A stretch of 64,000 nt of DNA from Rhizopus arrhizus (Eukaryota; Mucoromycota; Mucoromycetes; Mucorales; Rhizopodaceae): positions 1,674,001-1,738,000 of the forward strand of contig JAKZZE010000003.1 in the NCBI GenBank assembly GCA_024220505.1. The letters run 5' to 3'. The notes beneath the pieces were generated by a model. It did no database searches and was not told the origin of the DNA. It saw only the letters and a program-made list of their open reading frames with translations. The position numbers and the translations under genes were made by a program. This document shows, piece by piece, positions 1-11,739 of the stretch (the stretch's first letter is position 1; every line of letters starts with the position of its first letter).

Positions 1-3000
1 GAACAACTTGCTGGCTTCGACACCACGGTAGATCTTGTTGGCAGCTCGTTTAAATCGGTTGTCCATATCAGCATGTGGGATTCTTGCAATCGTGTGTGTT
101 TGAGGATTGTACTGAAATAGATCTTGTAGTTTCATCTGACCACAGATCGAAGGAAACTTGAAACGTTGTTCAGGATGCATGAAAATGTCTTGGATGGGCA
201 ATAGTAAACATGTGTGTGGATTGAGCTCCATTGTGCTGAAATTCCTTGGAATTAGATCAATTGACTTGGTTAGCAGGTTGCAAATGTTGAATAAACGAAG
301 TTGAGTTGACTTCCGTCCATCTTGAAACAAAAGAGGTATTTCATGGTGCTGCGTGTTGTATGTGTTTTTCAAGTGTATTCGTAGCAATCTTGTAACTTTC
401 GAAGGACGAGATCGTTGTCTGGTAACCAATAGTGGTTGGATCCATCGAAAGTATAAGGCAGCTTGCTGAATGTGAGGGTCAATCAGGTTAAGACCACCAA
501 GATGCTTTGGAAGTGTCAATATGGTCCATTTTATCCGCGGGAAGATTCCTTGGTTCATAAATTTGGATACTACTGAGCGAATTTTGGAGATATCTGCTTT
601 CGTTATAGGAGTTACCCGGAACAGATACCAGCACATAGAGAGTATCAGAGAATTGACAATTGTTGCTCGACCAAGTATCGATAAGGAACGAGTTGAGTGC
701 AGTAAAGCAATCTGTTTGATCTTGTTGGCAAATTGAGACATGAATGTGCGACGTTGGAGGCTGGACTGTATCAATGGGAAATCAAGATACACGATAGGAT
801 CTGGATTTGTTGGTAGATGAATTCGAGGCATATTCATATCAGTTAGATCTCGCCCCCAATAGCTAGAGTGGTCGCGACCTGATAGCGAGATGGTTTCCAC
901 TTTGTTGTAATTGATGCGAGCATTAGAAGATCGACTATAAACTTCTATATGATGTTTTAACCTGGAGAGATCCTGTAAGTTCTTGATGAATACGAGCGTA
1001 TCATCAGCATAGCAAAGGATCTTGACGTTCACCGAAGTGTCAGTAGAGCCGCCAGTAACAAGATGAGGTTGTAAATCCATAGTGTAGCCAGAGTAGGTAG
1101 AGTCTTGTAGGACTGACCGTAAAAATGGCTCCAAAGCAAAATTGTACAGGATGGGTGATATGGGGTCGCCCTGTTTCAAGCCTCTTCGTTTAAAAACGTC
1201 AGCTGAGATAAACCCATTAACGTTGATCTTGATACGGTTGTTGGCAAGCATGGTGATGATGCTGTTCACAATTGAAGCTGGAAAGCCCCAAGTAAGCATG
1301 ACTTGCTCCAAGTAATGTAAATTATCCGATCATACGCTTTCTCCTGATCTAGTAGTAAGGCTAGGCTCTTATCGTCAGAGGAAGATTGGCAGGCGGCGTG
1401 TTCCATTATGACTTGGGTGATCATTCCATTTTCTGCAATATAGCGACCAGGTATGAAGCCAATTTGATTCTCATTGACAATCTTGCGAGAGACACGCATA
1501 ACCCGGCTGTTGACAAGCCGAGTAAATATCTTTGTATCAGTATTGAGCAATGAAATCGGACGGTAATTTTTCATTTGAGTCAAGTCTCCTTTTTTGGGGA
1601 GTAAGCTCATCAGTGATTCGTCCCAAGAAGCTGGAAATACACCGTGGTCTAAGGCATCGTTATAGACGCGACAGATCAACGAGTGGAAAGGCTCGAAGGT
1701 CACGATCAAGTTCAAGATTTCATAGGGCAAGCCGTCTGGGTCAGGGCTACTTTTTTTTGGCGAGCGTTTGCTATAAAGGAGTACATCCTCGATAGTAATC
1801 GGTCCCGTCAAGATTGCTTTTTGAGTGTCAGTAAGTTTGCATGAATCGGGGATGTGAGTCAAGATGGAAGTCATCGCAGAGTCATCCACAGGATCTGGAT
1901 CGTACAGCTGATCATAAAACGCTTCCACAATATTCATCTTCTCTTCTTTGGAGGAACACATAGTCTCCGTTACTGGGTCGGTTAAGTTTGGTATATACCT
2001 TTGACTTTCTCGAGTCTTAATCAACCTTTTCAAGAAGCCAGGGGACTTTTCATTGTTCTCTCTCCAGAATTTCCCAGCTTTAAGACATTCAATCTCGGAT
2101 ATTTGATCTTGAAGAGATCCAATTTGCTGTTCAATAGTTGGCAAGACTGTATGCAGAATGTTGAAGTGCTTGTAGGTCCTCAAAATTCGATTACGCTTCT
2201 TTTGTAGCTTATTCAGTTGCTTTTTCCGCCAATTGTTTTGTTGCAGTTGAAAAGTTCGGATAAACGTCTTGGCTTGAACTTTGATCCAGTCCCAGATTTC
2301 TCGATCAGCTAGGTACTCGGCCTGTGAAGGTAACTGTGATTGGAGGTACTGTAGATGATCTTGAAAAGCATGTTTGAAGTGGATGTTTTTGGCTAAGAAA
2401 GGGTTAGCTTTCCATGTGCCGGGTCCTTGTTCAGGGATATTGAACATAAACGAGATTTCCAACATTGAGTGATCTGTCCAATCACTGTTGAGAAAACCTT
2501 GGTGTTTTTCCTTGACATTGAGCGAGGTATCGGGTCGACAAAATATATGAACAATGGTAGAAAAATGTTCACCCCTGCGAAAGGTAACCAGTTTATCATG
2601 TTCAAAGCAATCGTGGTAGTGCAACTACAAACAGTCTATCCATTCCCGCGTGGTACCAGTTGGGAGAATGGTGAAGGAAGAGCTGTAGGTGTGATTGAAA
2701 TCGCCATAATGAATAAATGACCGATGGTATCACATAATAGGTTGCGTATTATTGAAGTGTCCATTAGTTGTGCATAGAAGAGTTTTCTTTCTTGGCGGAC
2801 AGCTGGAGCATATATATTTAAGATCTGAAGGATTGTATGTTGGTTGTTGGTAGTGTTGTCATAGGAATCATAGTGAATAGAAGGCACGATGTTCGATAAA
2901 ATGAATCTACCATCAATTCCTACACAATTAGTAGAAACTGAATAATGTTTATTTAAGGAGAGTATCCCGCAGTGTTTGGTCCAAGTACTTGAATGTGTTT

Positions 3001-3165
3001 GGAACTGCATATTAAACGAGTCTTGAATGGTCATATTGTTGGCATGAGTTTCTTGAAGAACCAAGATATCAACACCAGAGTTGCGAAGGAAGCGAATGAA
3101 TTTTTTTGTTTCTTTTCTTGATTTATTTTGGTGAGGCCACGACAGTTGAGTGTGGCAATTTTAAT
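1..3165 (-). pseudogene. LINE A ORF2: endonuclease/reverse transcriptase, broken and cut by window edge
   Basis: The frame begins near 3165 with an endonuclease N-terminus (ATLNCRGL). It changes register in the A-run opposite 3101-3107 and continues with VLQETH (catalytic Glu). A second shift lies just before GDFNH near 2705, and a TAG interrupts at 2625-2627. The reverse transcriptase follows in 2624-1330 (LDQEKAYDR), then shifts register again near 1322. From there the frame reads openly to base 1 and includes QGDPISPILYNF and a CYADD box near 1000-1010. At least three frame changes and one nonsense codon make the enzyme non-functional. The C-terminal zinc-binding part is outside the window. 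Confidence 0.85.
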
Positions 3166-3188
3166 GTTATTGTGTAATAACATTAAAA

Positions 3189-4640
3189 TTATTGTCGGTT
3201 GGTTGAACTGTTGCCTCCGGTATCCTCATTGTTACTGGAAGCTTGTGATTCTATACTATCACACTGATCGGTCTTTGAGTTTGTAACATCCCTATTCAAA
3301 TCCACTCTAGGGTGTTTGGTCGGTCGGTTATCTAAATCGCAGCAAAGGGTTGTGAGATCTTCATCGTCGCTTTCAATTGTTCTAATCTTGTTAGACTCTC
3401 TGTTAGGTTGATCAGAACCTGACGTACCGTTCATAGGATCATCCTCCTTTTCCGTAGTAATTATGTCATTTTCTGACATGTCGGCATCGTCCGTATTCAT
3501 AGGATGGTGTATGTCAGCATCGTTTGAGCGTAAACCAGTCTGGAGACCATTAACCGGTGCAGCTGTTTGCTGTTGGTCACCGTTACTGGTTGGCCGAGTA
3601 ATGATTTGGCGAGCAACCTCCCTCTTACGCGTGGCCTTAGTGGGTGCTGCAATATTCTTTTTCTTATTGGGAGCAACGACCGGATCTATATGGTTATTGC
3701 GGGGACAATTACGCATCATATGCCCCTTCTTGTTACAGTTGTAGCACTCCAAGTACTTTTTTAGGTCAGGGCAGTCGGCTCTACAATGATCCTCTTTCTG
3801 GCAAATACGGCAGAAGGGAGGCATCTCATCCCATTGCAGATATACATGACGAATGTTGCCTTCGCCATCATCCCAGTCAATCACTCTCTGAAGTTTTTCC
3901 ATGCGTTCAAGGGGGCTCTCAACAGGGTCGATATTCAGCGTGGCATAGCCAATACCAATGTTACAACCTCCTGATTTAATCAAGCCAAGGTCAAGAACTT
4001 CGCCAAAGCAAGAAAGCCTGGCTTCCATCTCTTTTGTCAACTTCTTAACAGGGCGGAGAGGTAATCTTTCAAGTCTCAAACGGACGATTTTGGCATCAGA
4101 AGGAAGACTTTTATACCCTTTCACAAAGGTGCCATCGGACAAAGTGATACCATCATTCAAAATAGTGGTATAGCCCCGGCTACCAAGGGTCCATTGCGTT
4201 TCAATGAATGTGCGATTCAGATAGGTACGCTTAATTAACGAGCGACCAAGGTAGTCTTCATCGCCGTCCTCATTCTCACTTTCAACTTTATTAAATTCTT
4301 GGAATGCCTTTTTTAACAATTCGGCATCTTTCACATCAGTAACATCCACTAAAATACTGTGCTTTTCCATTCCTTTGATAAATGGACGGATGGTCGAGGG
4401 ATGTTGGTCATTAGACACATCGCTAAATAACGAATCCGCAGATGCAACGCTGCTGCGACGAGAAGCGACAGGAGAACGGTGTTGTCGATTTCGGTAGTCG
4501 TTGCCAGGAGGAGGGTGTTTCAAAGATGAGATATTCTTCGTAACGACCTTGGTCCAAGCATAGTTTGAATTGTTGGGTGCGTTCTTCCCTGGGTTAGCTG
4601 AGTTTGAACTTGGGTAATGATTTTTATACGAAAGAACCAT
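3189..4640 (-). CDS. LINE A ORF1 protein, CCHC zinc-knuckle (Gag-like)
   Basis: Open frame of about 483 aa from the ATG at 4640 (it starts MVLS); an upstream TTG at 4652 is in frame but is not a likely start. The N-terminal quarter is basic and Ser/Asn-rich. The middle region is homologous in layout to ORF1 of element B. Two zinc knuckles of the form C-x2-C-x4-H-x4-C follow, CRICQKEDHCRADC and CYNCNKKGHMMRNC, at about residues 281-314. The C-terminal tail is acidic and Ser/Asn-rich. Such proteins bind element RNA in a ribonucleoprotein needed for retrotransposition. Unlike ORF2, this frame has no internal stop. Confidence 0.85.
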   Translation of the reverse strand: MVLSYKNHYPSSNSANPGKNAPNNSNYAWTKVVTKNISSLKHPPPGNDYRNRQHRSPVASRRSSVASADSLFSDVSNDQHPSTIRPFIKGMEKHSILVDVTDVKDAELLKKAFQEFNKVESENEDGDEDYLGRSLIKRTYLNRTFIETQWTLGSRGYTTILNDGITLSDGTFVKGYKSLPSDAKIVRLRLERLPLRPVKKLTKEMEARLSCFGEVLDLGLIKSGGCNIGIGYATLNIDPVESPLERMEKLQRVIDWDDGEGNIRHVYLQWDEMPPFCRICQKEDHCRADCPDLKKYLECYNCNKKGHMMRNCPRNNHIDPVVAPNKKKNIAAPTKATRKREVARQIITRPTSNGDQQQTAAPVNGLQTGLRSNDADIHHPMNTDDADMSENDIITTEKEDDPMNGTSGSDQPNRESNKIRTIESDDEDLTTLCCDLDNRPTKHPRVDLNRDVTNSKTDQCDSIESQASSNNEDTGGNSSTNRQ

Positions 4641-4649
4641 GGTTCTTTC
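4630..4649. repeat. Perfect 20-bp palindrome at the LINE A/LINE B junction
   Basis: GAAAGAACCATGGTTCTTTC equals its own reverse complement. The central CATG contains the ATG of LINE B ORF1 (4639-4641, plus) and the ATG of LINE A ORF1 (4640-4638, minus), so both proteins begin MVLS. Neither element has any recognisable 5' untranslated sequence on its side of the junction. Confidence 0.9.
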
Positions 4650-5901
4650 CAATTCTCAACCCTTTTTGCCGGCAGCGGAGTTTTACACTGATCCAAAGTC
4701 TAAAGCCACCCCTAAACCACGATCCTATGCTCAAGTAGTATCAGCAAAGCAACGTGTATCACTGATGCACAAAGATATCACCGAACCCGACCAAGAGTCA
4801 GACTCTCCACTGAAGGAGCTTCAGTCCAGAGTATACAGAGCTTCGAGATCTCCAAATGCCTTCATGTTAGACATTACCCAAGTCAAGTCTGAGTACACCG
4901 ACTTACAGTGTATGCAGGAGCTCAAAGCTCAACACCCCAACGTCTACGCCTGTACAATCCTTAGAGATGGATCCACTCAATATCTAGAACTTTACCTCGA
5001 GAAGGAGAAGGACAATAATGATATTTTAGAAAATGGAGTGGTCTTCAACAAGTTAAAACTACGAATTATGCCCTGCAGGGCAGTGGATGACACAGTCAAG
5101 ATGATAAAAGTTAAGCTCACTCACTTACCAATGCTACCTAGGGAATCAGTTCTAGAAGATCTAAAGAAGAGCCTAGCCCCTTTTGGTCATCTTTTGGATG
5201 TAGGTATAAATACAGAAACTACAACAGGTTTTTTCATGGGAGCCGGATATGCGGTTCTCGCGGTCCCTAAAGAGGTGACCGATTCGGTATCCTCTCAATT
5301 CCAGAGGTTAGATCACAATGTTCATTAGTGTGAAGATAATAATGAAATCTTTCATGCCACTTGGGACAATATGCCTACTTGGTGTCGTTATTGTCACCAA
5401 ACAGGTCACACGAAATTCGATTGTGAAAAATCCAAAGCTCGAATAGTATGTTATGGGTGTCATCAGTTTGGTCACCGCTCATTTGAATGCCCTAGGAAAC
5501 AACCTCTGACACCTAGTAAGAAGAATAAGAGAGAGAAAAGATTATCCCCCATCACAAAGGTGGACTCTGATTCGTCTAGGACGAAATCTGAACAGCGATT
5601 GGAAAAGACCAACAACAAAAGCAGGTCTGAAGGCGATAGTAGCGACACTGAGGACTCAGATTATAAACCTTCTGACGATGACGACGACAAAATGGAAGAG
5701 TCGAGCTCGGAAGAGGAGAACAGCGAAGGGCAAGAAATCGACGCCATGGAAGTAGAAGATCTCGAGAAGGATACCGCTAACCATAGCACGAAAGAGTCAA
5801 CTACCAATAACCAAACTACCTTAGTAGAAACGAGAGGGCCTTCCAATACCTCTTCTTCCCCACCAGCTGTATATCAGCCATCGGGAGGGCAGAACTTATA
5901 A
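4639..5901 (+). pseudogene. LINE B ORF1, CCHC protein with one in-frame TAG
   Basis: The frame starts MVLSNSQPF at 4639 and runs to a TAG at 5326-5328. It then continues in the same frame to 5901, so the whole ORF1 (about 420 codons) is interrupted by a single nonsense codon. After the stop it encodes two C-x2-C-x4-H-x4-C knuckles, CRYCHQTGHTKFDC and CYGCHQFGHRSFEC, then a long acidic Ser/Glu/Asp tail. Alignment by eye with ORF1 of element A places the stop just upstream of the first knuckle with no missing residues. Read-through cannot be excluded, but decay is simpler. Confidence 0.85.
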
Positions 5902-5914
5902 GACACCCCAACTC

Positions 5915-8900
5915 ATGAATAAGAAAAATATCATATGCCACTATGCCACATTAAACGCTAACAGTTTAGTGAAATCACAATCATCCAACACACACAAAAA
6001 GAATACATACGATATCTACGCCTACAAAATTTCCAAATCCTATGTTTACAGGAAACTCATGCATCCACTCCTTCAATTATTGACAGCCTTAACATTCTTT
6101 TGCAACCAACTCAGTCTAATTGGACAAAACATGTGGGAATTGTCTCCTTCTCGTCCGATTACGATATATCCATCATAGATACTTCTTCCTCCTTCTCATC
6201 GGACCGGATCCAACTCTGTCGTGTAGACCACCCTCACCAGTTCTATGAACCGTTCTTTATTCTCAACATATACGCTCCGGCCAGTTCAGCACCTGAGCGC
6301 CGACAATTTTTTCACAATCTTACTAACATGCTACAGGATTTCCGTTCTATTGTATCCTTTGATAGACTTATAATCTCAGGTGATTTCAACTATTCCATAT
6401 TGAAACCAACATCACTCTCCTCATCCACTTCTCCCCAATGGTTAGCATTTATAGAAGCAAACTTCCATAATGCACTTACCCCAAGGAAATTAGAAGAGAT
6501 ACCAACTTTTCAACGTCAACACCCTACCACGGTAATAATGTCAGTAATCGACTATATATACCTTGGCCAGGACCTATACCATTGTGCTTCAGAACCAGCC
6601 ATCACACGTCTCCATTCTCGATGGTCAGACCACTCTATATTACATACTACCTTCACACTTGGATTTTCGAAATTTGGACCAGGTATATGGCGCGCTAACC
6701 CAGTCTATGCTACCCATTCATCACTCCGTCAAAAGCTGGAAAGGTCAATAAAAAATTTACTAAAAAGAGTAGATACTGATATGTCACCACAACTACAGTG
6801 GGAAGAGGTAAAAAGCAAAGCAGCCAAGGTCATTCGGCACTATTCTATTGAATATGTGGACTGGCGGACTCAGTCCATCAAAGCTTTGGAGAAAAAACGA
6901 AATAGACTACTCAGAACCAAACCACCCCCAGCAGTGCGACTACATCTTTTACCTACAATGGACCAGCAACTACATAAACTACAACAGGAATTAGCTGAAA
7001 TAGCAATATTGAAATCTGGAATAAGATGGCAGAAAAAAGGGGAGAGCAATGTTAAATACCTAAAAAATATCCACAAGAAACGAACTTTACAGCAATTCAT
7101 GACCGGATTCAAAGACTCGAATGCTGTTTGACAGACAATGGTTCAATCCGACACCACAATGATGAAGAATACCGTGCAACAATTCTACCAACATCTGTAT
7201 AGAGCTGATAACGTTTCACAGGAACACATCACGGCCTACCTAGAAAAAATCCAATTCAACCATCAGGTTACAGAAACTGAAGGAGAACAATTACAAAAGG
7301 AATTTGATTACGAAATTATTATTAAGATGACCAAGCGTTGTCCCAAACAGAGTAGCCCTGGCAGCGATGGCTTAGGATACACGTATTTAAATTTACTTTA
7401 TAACCTACCTTGTCTTGAGACCTTGGTATGGCAAATCTATGATGATGCGTTGAACAAAGGTATCTTCCCTCCATCTTGGAAAGAAATTAGAATTCGACTA
7501 TTGCCAAAGAAGGGTGATCTGACAGATCTCAAAAACTGGCGACCGATAGCACTCATCAACTGTGACGCAAAGATATTTTCCAGGCTACTGACACACCGCA
7601 TGGCCCCACTTATGAAACGTTTGATCAACCCCTTTCAAAAGGGATTCATTCAAGACCGATTTATTGGAGAGAATGGGATGTATGTCCATTTAGTTTTACA
7701 ACAGGCGCGCCATGAGAAACATCACGGACTGGGATTACTTTTAGATCAAGAGAAAGCTTATGATAGAGTTTTGCTAGACTATCTGCTTGGAGTCCTAGCA
7801 ATCATGAAATTTCCTGAATCGATTATCCACTGTATCCAACAACTGTTTTTCAATAACTCAGTTGAAATTAATGTCAATGGTTTCTTTACAGATAGCGTCC
7901 ACCAAGAACGGGGTTTGCGACAGGGTGATCCACTATCCCCTCTACTATTCAATATAGCCTTAGAGCCGCTCCTTCTCTCAATTCAACAAGATATGAATTA
8001 CCAAGGATACCTACCCAACAACGGCACCGAGTCTCAACGTATTAAATGCATCGCTTATGCCGATGACATCTGCGCATTTGTAAAAGATGAGGCGGACTTT
8101 CACAGACTTCATTCTCACATGGAACAATACAGCTCGGTCTCAAACTCTAAGTTTAATGAACACAAGACAGAGGCTTTCTCTCTTAGTGGTACCAAATCTC
8201 CATCATGGACATCCCTCCTACAAAATAAGCATATTAAAGTCTACTATCACAAACACTCCCTCTCAGCCTTCCGATACCTAGGATTCTACATGCCATACAC
8301 CATTCAACAACGCAACGCCATTCAGACAATGCTACTCGAAAAGATCCGATCGCAGATACAAATCTATTCCCAGAGACAGCTGTCCTTACGTGGAAGAGCA
8401 ACCATCACTAATTCTCTCATTCTCTCCAAAATATGGTATTGCCTTCGCCTTTTTGTTCCAACCCAGCGCTTTCTCAAAAACGTTCGCTCTATGATTTATC
8501 AATACGTATGGCAAAAGAAGTTTCCCTATGTTTCACTTGATCAGCTCACACTATCACACCTTCAAGGAGGTGTAGGACTACTCGATCCTACCAAACAATA
8601 TCTGCGAATCCAAATGAAATGGATCTTTACTCTGTTTATGACAACAATTGACCCCGTACACATGAAGGATTTCTTGACTGAACACTTCCGTGTCATATCA
8701 CCCGATTCAGCCAACCCATTGCTACCATTCTTCTCTAAATCTCTCCGTCATCATGCGATGTTCCATCCAACATCTATTATCTTTAGCTTATTTGCAGCCT
8801 TTGATCAGCTGGGACTCAGATTTCTACTGGATGAGATCCCCCTGCCTAATCTTTTCCATTTTCCTTTGATTGACATGTTCCAGACAGTTCCACCACAACA

Positions 8901-9714
8901 CTGGTTGCACCGTTATCCTAGACTGCCAGCTTCTACTTTCCTCATCTTTGATTCCGATACTAGCCGCTTACGTCTGAAAGTACGTCATGAGTACATCAAA
9001 CTACCTCGACTTCTTCAACGACTGTATAAGGATATTCTCGAGAGACAAACGATTAAACTCCAAGACTTCATATGGAAATACATAACACAAGATGTTACGG
9101 AAGATCAATCAACTCCCTCCTCCAACGCCTTAGCCTCTCTCATCAATCAATTGAAAGCAGCCGATATTTGGATACGATTCAATCCTCGGACATACTGTAA
9201 TCATAGGCATCAAAGCCTAAATTCGAACAGAGTATCCATTACTAAGACCAACATGCAGTTATTTTGGAAAGCCGCGATGCCTCCACAAGCAAGAACATTA
9301 TGGTTCCGAGTGCTGAATCGGAAATTACCCACCAGAACAGAACTCTATAGAATCGGTCAAGCCCCCAACCCTATTTGTAGTCTTTGTAACTCTCGACGAG
9401 ACTCGGTTGCTCATTTTATTGTTTACTGCCCGTCTAAATGGAGTCTGTGGGTCGAAATCCTCACCTGTTTCTTCCCCACTATCTATATCAGCTCCTCAGA
9501 CCTTTTCAAAATGCTCTGTCTCCAACAAGTCCCTTCTCAAATAACTGATTGTTCCAAACTCTTCACTGTTCTGGCAATTGGTCAGTGGCAAATCTGGAAA
9601 GCCTACTGGAACTTGGTCATCAAGCAAGTAGCCTTCGACCCCTTCAACATCATATCCACCACAATCACACAAGTAGCAATTACCACAAAAACTCATTCTT
9701 TACTTAAAATATAA
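5915..9714 (+). pseudogene. LINE B ORF2: AP endonuclease + reverse transcriptase + zinc finger
   Basis: The endonuclease N-terminus (YATLNANSLV) starts at 5915 and changes to the -1 frame around the A5 run at 5996-6000. It then continues with LCLQETH, SGDFN (about 6378) and SDHSIL (about 6628), the usual APE-type motifs. A TGA at 7129-7131 lies in the linker before the reverse transcriptase. The polymerase shows LLDQEKAYDR (about 7740), RQGDPLSPLLF (about 7920) and AYADDICAF (about 8055). The C-terminus has a zf-RVT-like C-x2-C...H...C cluster (CSLC at about 9378, then H and C). Removing the two lesions would leave a full-length polyprotein of about 1,265 residues. Confidence 0.88.
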
Positions 9715-9824
9715 ATGATCAACATTGATCTATTCTTCGAACTTCATAATTCCGGTTTAATCTTGTTCCACCTCTCCGCGATGTGTAACTTTAAATTTCT
9801 TTTTTTAATAAAAAAAATATTTAC

Positions 9825-9842
9825 AAAAAAAAAAAAAAAAAA
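9825..9842 (+). other. Poly(A) 3' terminus of LINE B
   Basis: An A-rich tract ends the AT-rich 3' region that follows the ORF2 stop at 9714 by about 110 bp. This is the expected 3' end of a LINE inserted by target-primed reverse transcription. Confidence 0.7.
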
Positions 9843-9952
9843 TATTTCAAGTTAAATAAAACGAACACCATTCTTGGCTAGTGGAAATAAATATCTTCTG
9901 CTAATAATAGTAATATGAAGAAAAGAAAGATGATAATGGAATTGGTATAGTT

Positions 9953-11570
9953 TTATAGGGATCTTTGGATCGGCCGTGTTCTGCAATCGAACTTCTTAAT
10001 AGCCTTTGGGTCTTGAAGTAACAGCTCTGTTTCAAAAATTTCAACTTCGGTTGTGATAGGGAGTCTGTCAACTATTATTTTTGTGATGTTTCTTTGCTCG
10101 CTAACACAATAGATCAATCAGGTGTCAATTTATGTAATATTTACTTGCTTTTTACCTGAGAAATTCCTTCAAATCTTCAACGTTTGTCGTTAAACCTGCG
10201 TAATCCAAGACGACTAAAATCACTTCTTTTTTGGTCGCGTTTAAAAACTCAATAAAATCTAAAAGGCAGAATATATTAATTCAAGATTATCTTCAGCATG
10301 TACTGCCTATTACCTGTCGTGGTGCCATCTGTCTCCTCTATGGTGTCCGCATTGATGTCTCGTTTGTGAAATGGCTGATCGGCATCGGAAGTTTTCGAGA
10401 CAAAGACTTTATCAACTATCGACCGACTTCGTAGGTTATCAACCATTCTTTTTATGAGTCTTATTCTGTTTTGTTCGTTTTTGTCACAGGATGACTTTCT
10501 GACGTATCCCACTATTTCTACACCTAATTCCTTCTGCGTCTTCAAGAATTCTTGATATTTCTCATTATATTCTAATATATTTTTAATCACATTTGCTACA
10601 AACAAAAAGTCAATAAGGAAGTCAATACGAAACACCTTCACTTTACCATGGTATTTGTCTTCTAAAACATAAAGACTTCAAAGTCGAGTATAAGAACCAG
10701 TTTCGTTTTTCGATCTTTTTCGTGAATCTTCATCTTTCATAAAGTCTAATTTGTTTTTACCGCAGAACGAGCTGAAGCTGTTGAGTGTTTTTTTGCTAAA
10801 ATATGTTGAACATTGTATCATTTTGGCAAATATTTCTGAGAGTGATACTATTTTTAAGGTATATATATCATCGAGAACAGGTTCGGTAGAGTATACTTCA
10901 CCAATAAATTTTAATACTTGAGCTTTTGTTTCTGTATTGCAAATTAGTAAAGCTATCACCATTAAAACTTCAAAATCATACCCAGTTTGGTTACAGATTC
11001 ATCGGAAAAGTTTTCGTTTTGTAATATTGGGGCTGGTCTCGTGTCGCTGAATACATGGAAATAGAATAAAAGATAGAAATTTAGCACTCTGACTATCCGA
11101 TTTCTAAGGGCTTCAATATTAGGACAATTACGTGTAAGAGTTAAACGTGGAAAGTGTTCCAAATGGTTTGCTTGCTTCTGATTTCCTTGTCGTCGATATC
11201 AAATATATAGCTCAGGGAGATTTCTTTGAGCACTCTGTATTCCCAACTTCTTATGTGAAAGAAAAGCGTTCTTTATTATTTTTGGAGAGGGTAGTATCTT
11301 GTACTCCCACAGCCATCACTCAGCGTTCTATGACTGTGGGGGAGCAATATCACAGTTTGGCACTTCATTAATATATTCTTTGAACACCAAAGGGTTGCCA
11401 TATAATCTTGATTTCAACACCAGTATAGGAACTGCCGGATCAGTTAAATAGCACACCTCAAATTGATCGCTTAATGCTTGGAACTTTTCTAAAGCTTGAA
11501 CGCTGTTTTCTTCATTGAACTTTAGTTGAAAAAAAATGCAAAGTGCTTGATTACGACTTATAAAAACCAT
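9953..11570 (-). pseudogene. Decayed multi-exon gene with serine-recombinase-like segment (repeated Mucorales-type family)
   Basis: Starting at the ATG at 11570 (MVFISRNQALCIFF), coherent protein blocks follow on the minus strand: 11570-11340, 11162-10965, 10962-10306, then 10262-10157 and 10103-9953. The last two are separated by recognisable GT...AG introns. Block three contains EIVGYVRKSS and DKVFVS, and exon four contains ILVVLDYAGLTT. This order (GYxRxS, then a hydrophobic strand ending in D-x-x-x-L) resembles the resolvase N-terminal domain. A TGA at 10678-10680 and a frame change near 10962 break it. I recall similar proteins as a repeated family in Mucorales genomes; function unknown, recombinase relationship is inference. 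Confidence 0.5.
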
Positions 11571-11654
11571 GGCGAGAAGAGAGTGCAAATTTAAAAAAAA
11601 AAAATGATTTTTATTTGAAACCACTCAGACTTTGATTGGTTAACAAAAAAAAAC

Positions 11655-11710
11655 CTAGGCGTGACCACGGTGTTGACCACGGTGTTGACCATGGTAATGA
11701 CCATGGTGAC
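11655..11710. repeat. Short direct repeat, GACCACGGTGTT-type units
   Basis: Four to five 12-bp units alternate between GACCACGGTGTT and GACCATGGTAAT-like sequence. Nothing coding is convincing here. The units sit just upstream of the spaced GCGACACT motifs and the Tc1 transposase. Confidence 0.6.
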
Positions 11711-11739
11711 AGAACAATATATGTGACATGTCTTTTTTT

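Larger units (their letters stand above)
1..4640 (-). mobile_element. LINE-type non-LTR retrotransposon A (left end outside window)
   Basis: Non-LTR retrotransposon on the minus strand, with ORF1 (CCHC nucleic-acid-binding protein) followed by ORF2 (APE-type endonuclease plus reverse transcriptase). The 5' end is the ORF1 start codon at 4640, which abuts element B head to head. The 3' end lies beyond base 1. ORF1 is open, while ORF2 carries several frame breaks, so this copy is not autonomous. ORF order, the two CCHC knuckles, the QETH and GDFN endonuclease motifs and the YADD reverse-transcriptase box are all readable. The clade is not certain; fungal Tad/I-like elements have this layout. 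Confidence 0.9.
4639..9842 (+). mobile_element. LINE-type non-LTR retrotransposon B, with poly(A) tail
   Basis: Plus-strand LINE with ORF1 (two CCHC knuckles), ORF2 (endonuclease, reverse transcriptase, C-terminal zinc finger), a short AT-rich 3' region and an A-tract at about 9825-9842 as the 3' terminus. It is related to but clearly different from element A. Only two nonsense codons (5326, 7129) and one frame change (about 5996) were found over 5 kb, so the copy is young compared with element A. No target-site duplication can be tested because the 5' end is fused to element A. Confidence 0.9.

Noticed and set aside
521..736. Plus-strand 71-codon frame
   Set aside because: It lies opposite the reverse-transcriptase frame of LINE A, has no domain, and is a shadow.
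5326..7131. Alternative genetic code (TAG/TGA read as amino acids) to explain the in-frame stops in LINE B
   Set aside because: Host genes in the window use TAG and TGA as ordinary terminators (CK2 beta ends TAG, the PAQR gene ends TGA), so the stops are lesions.
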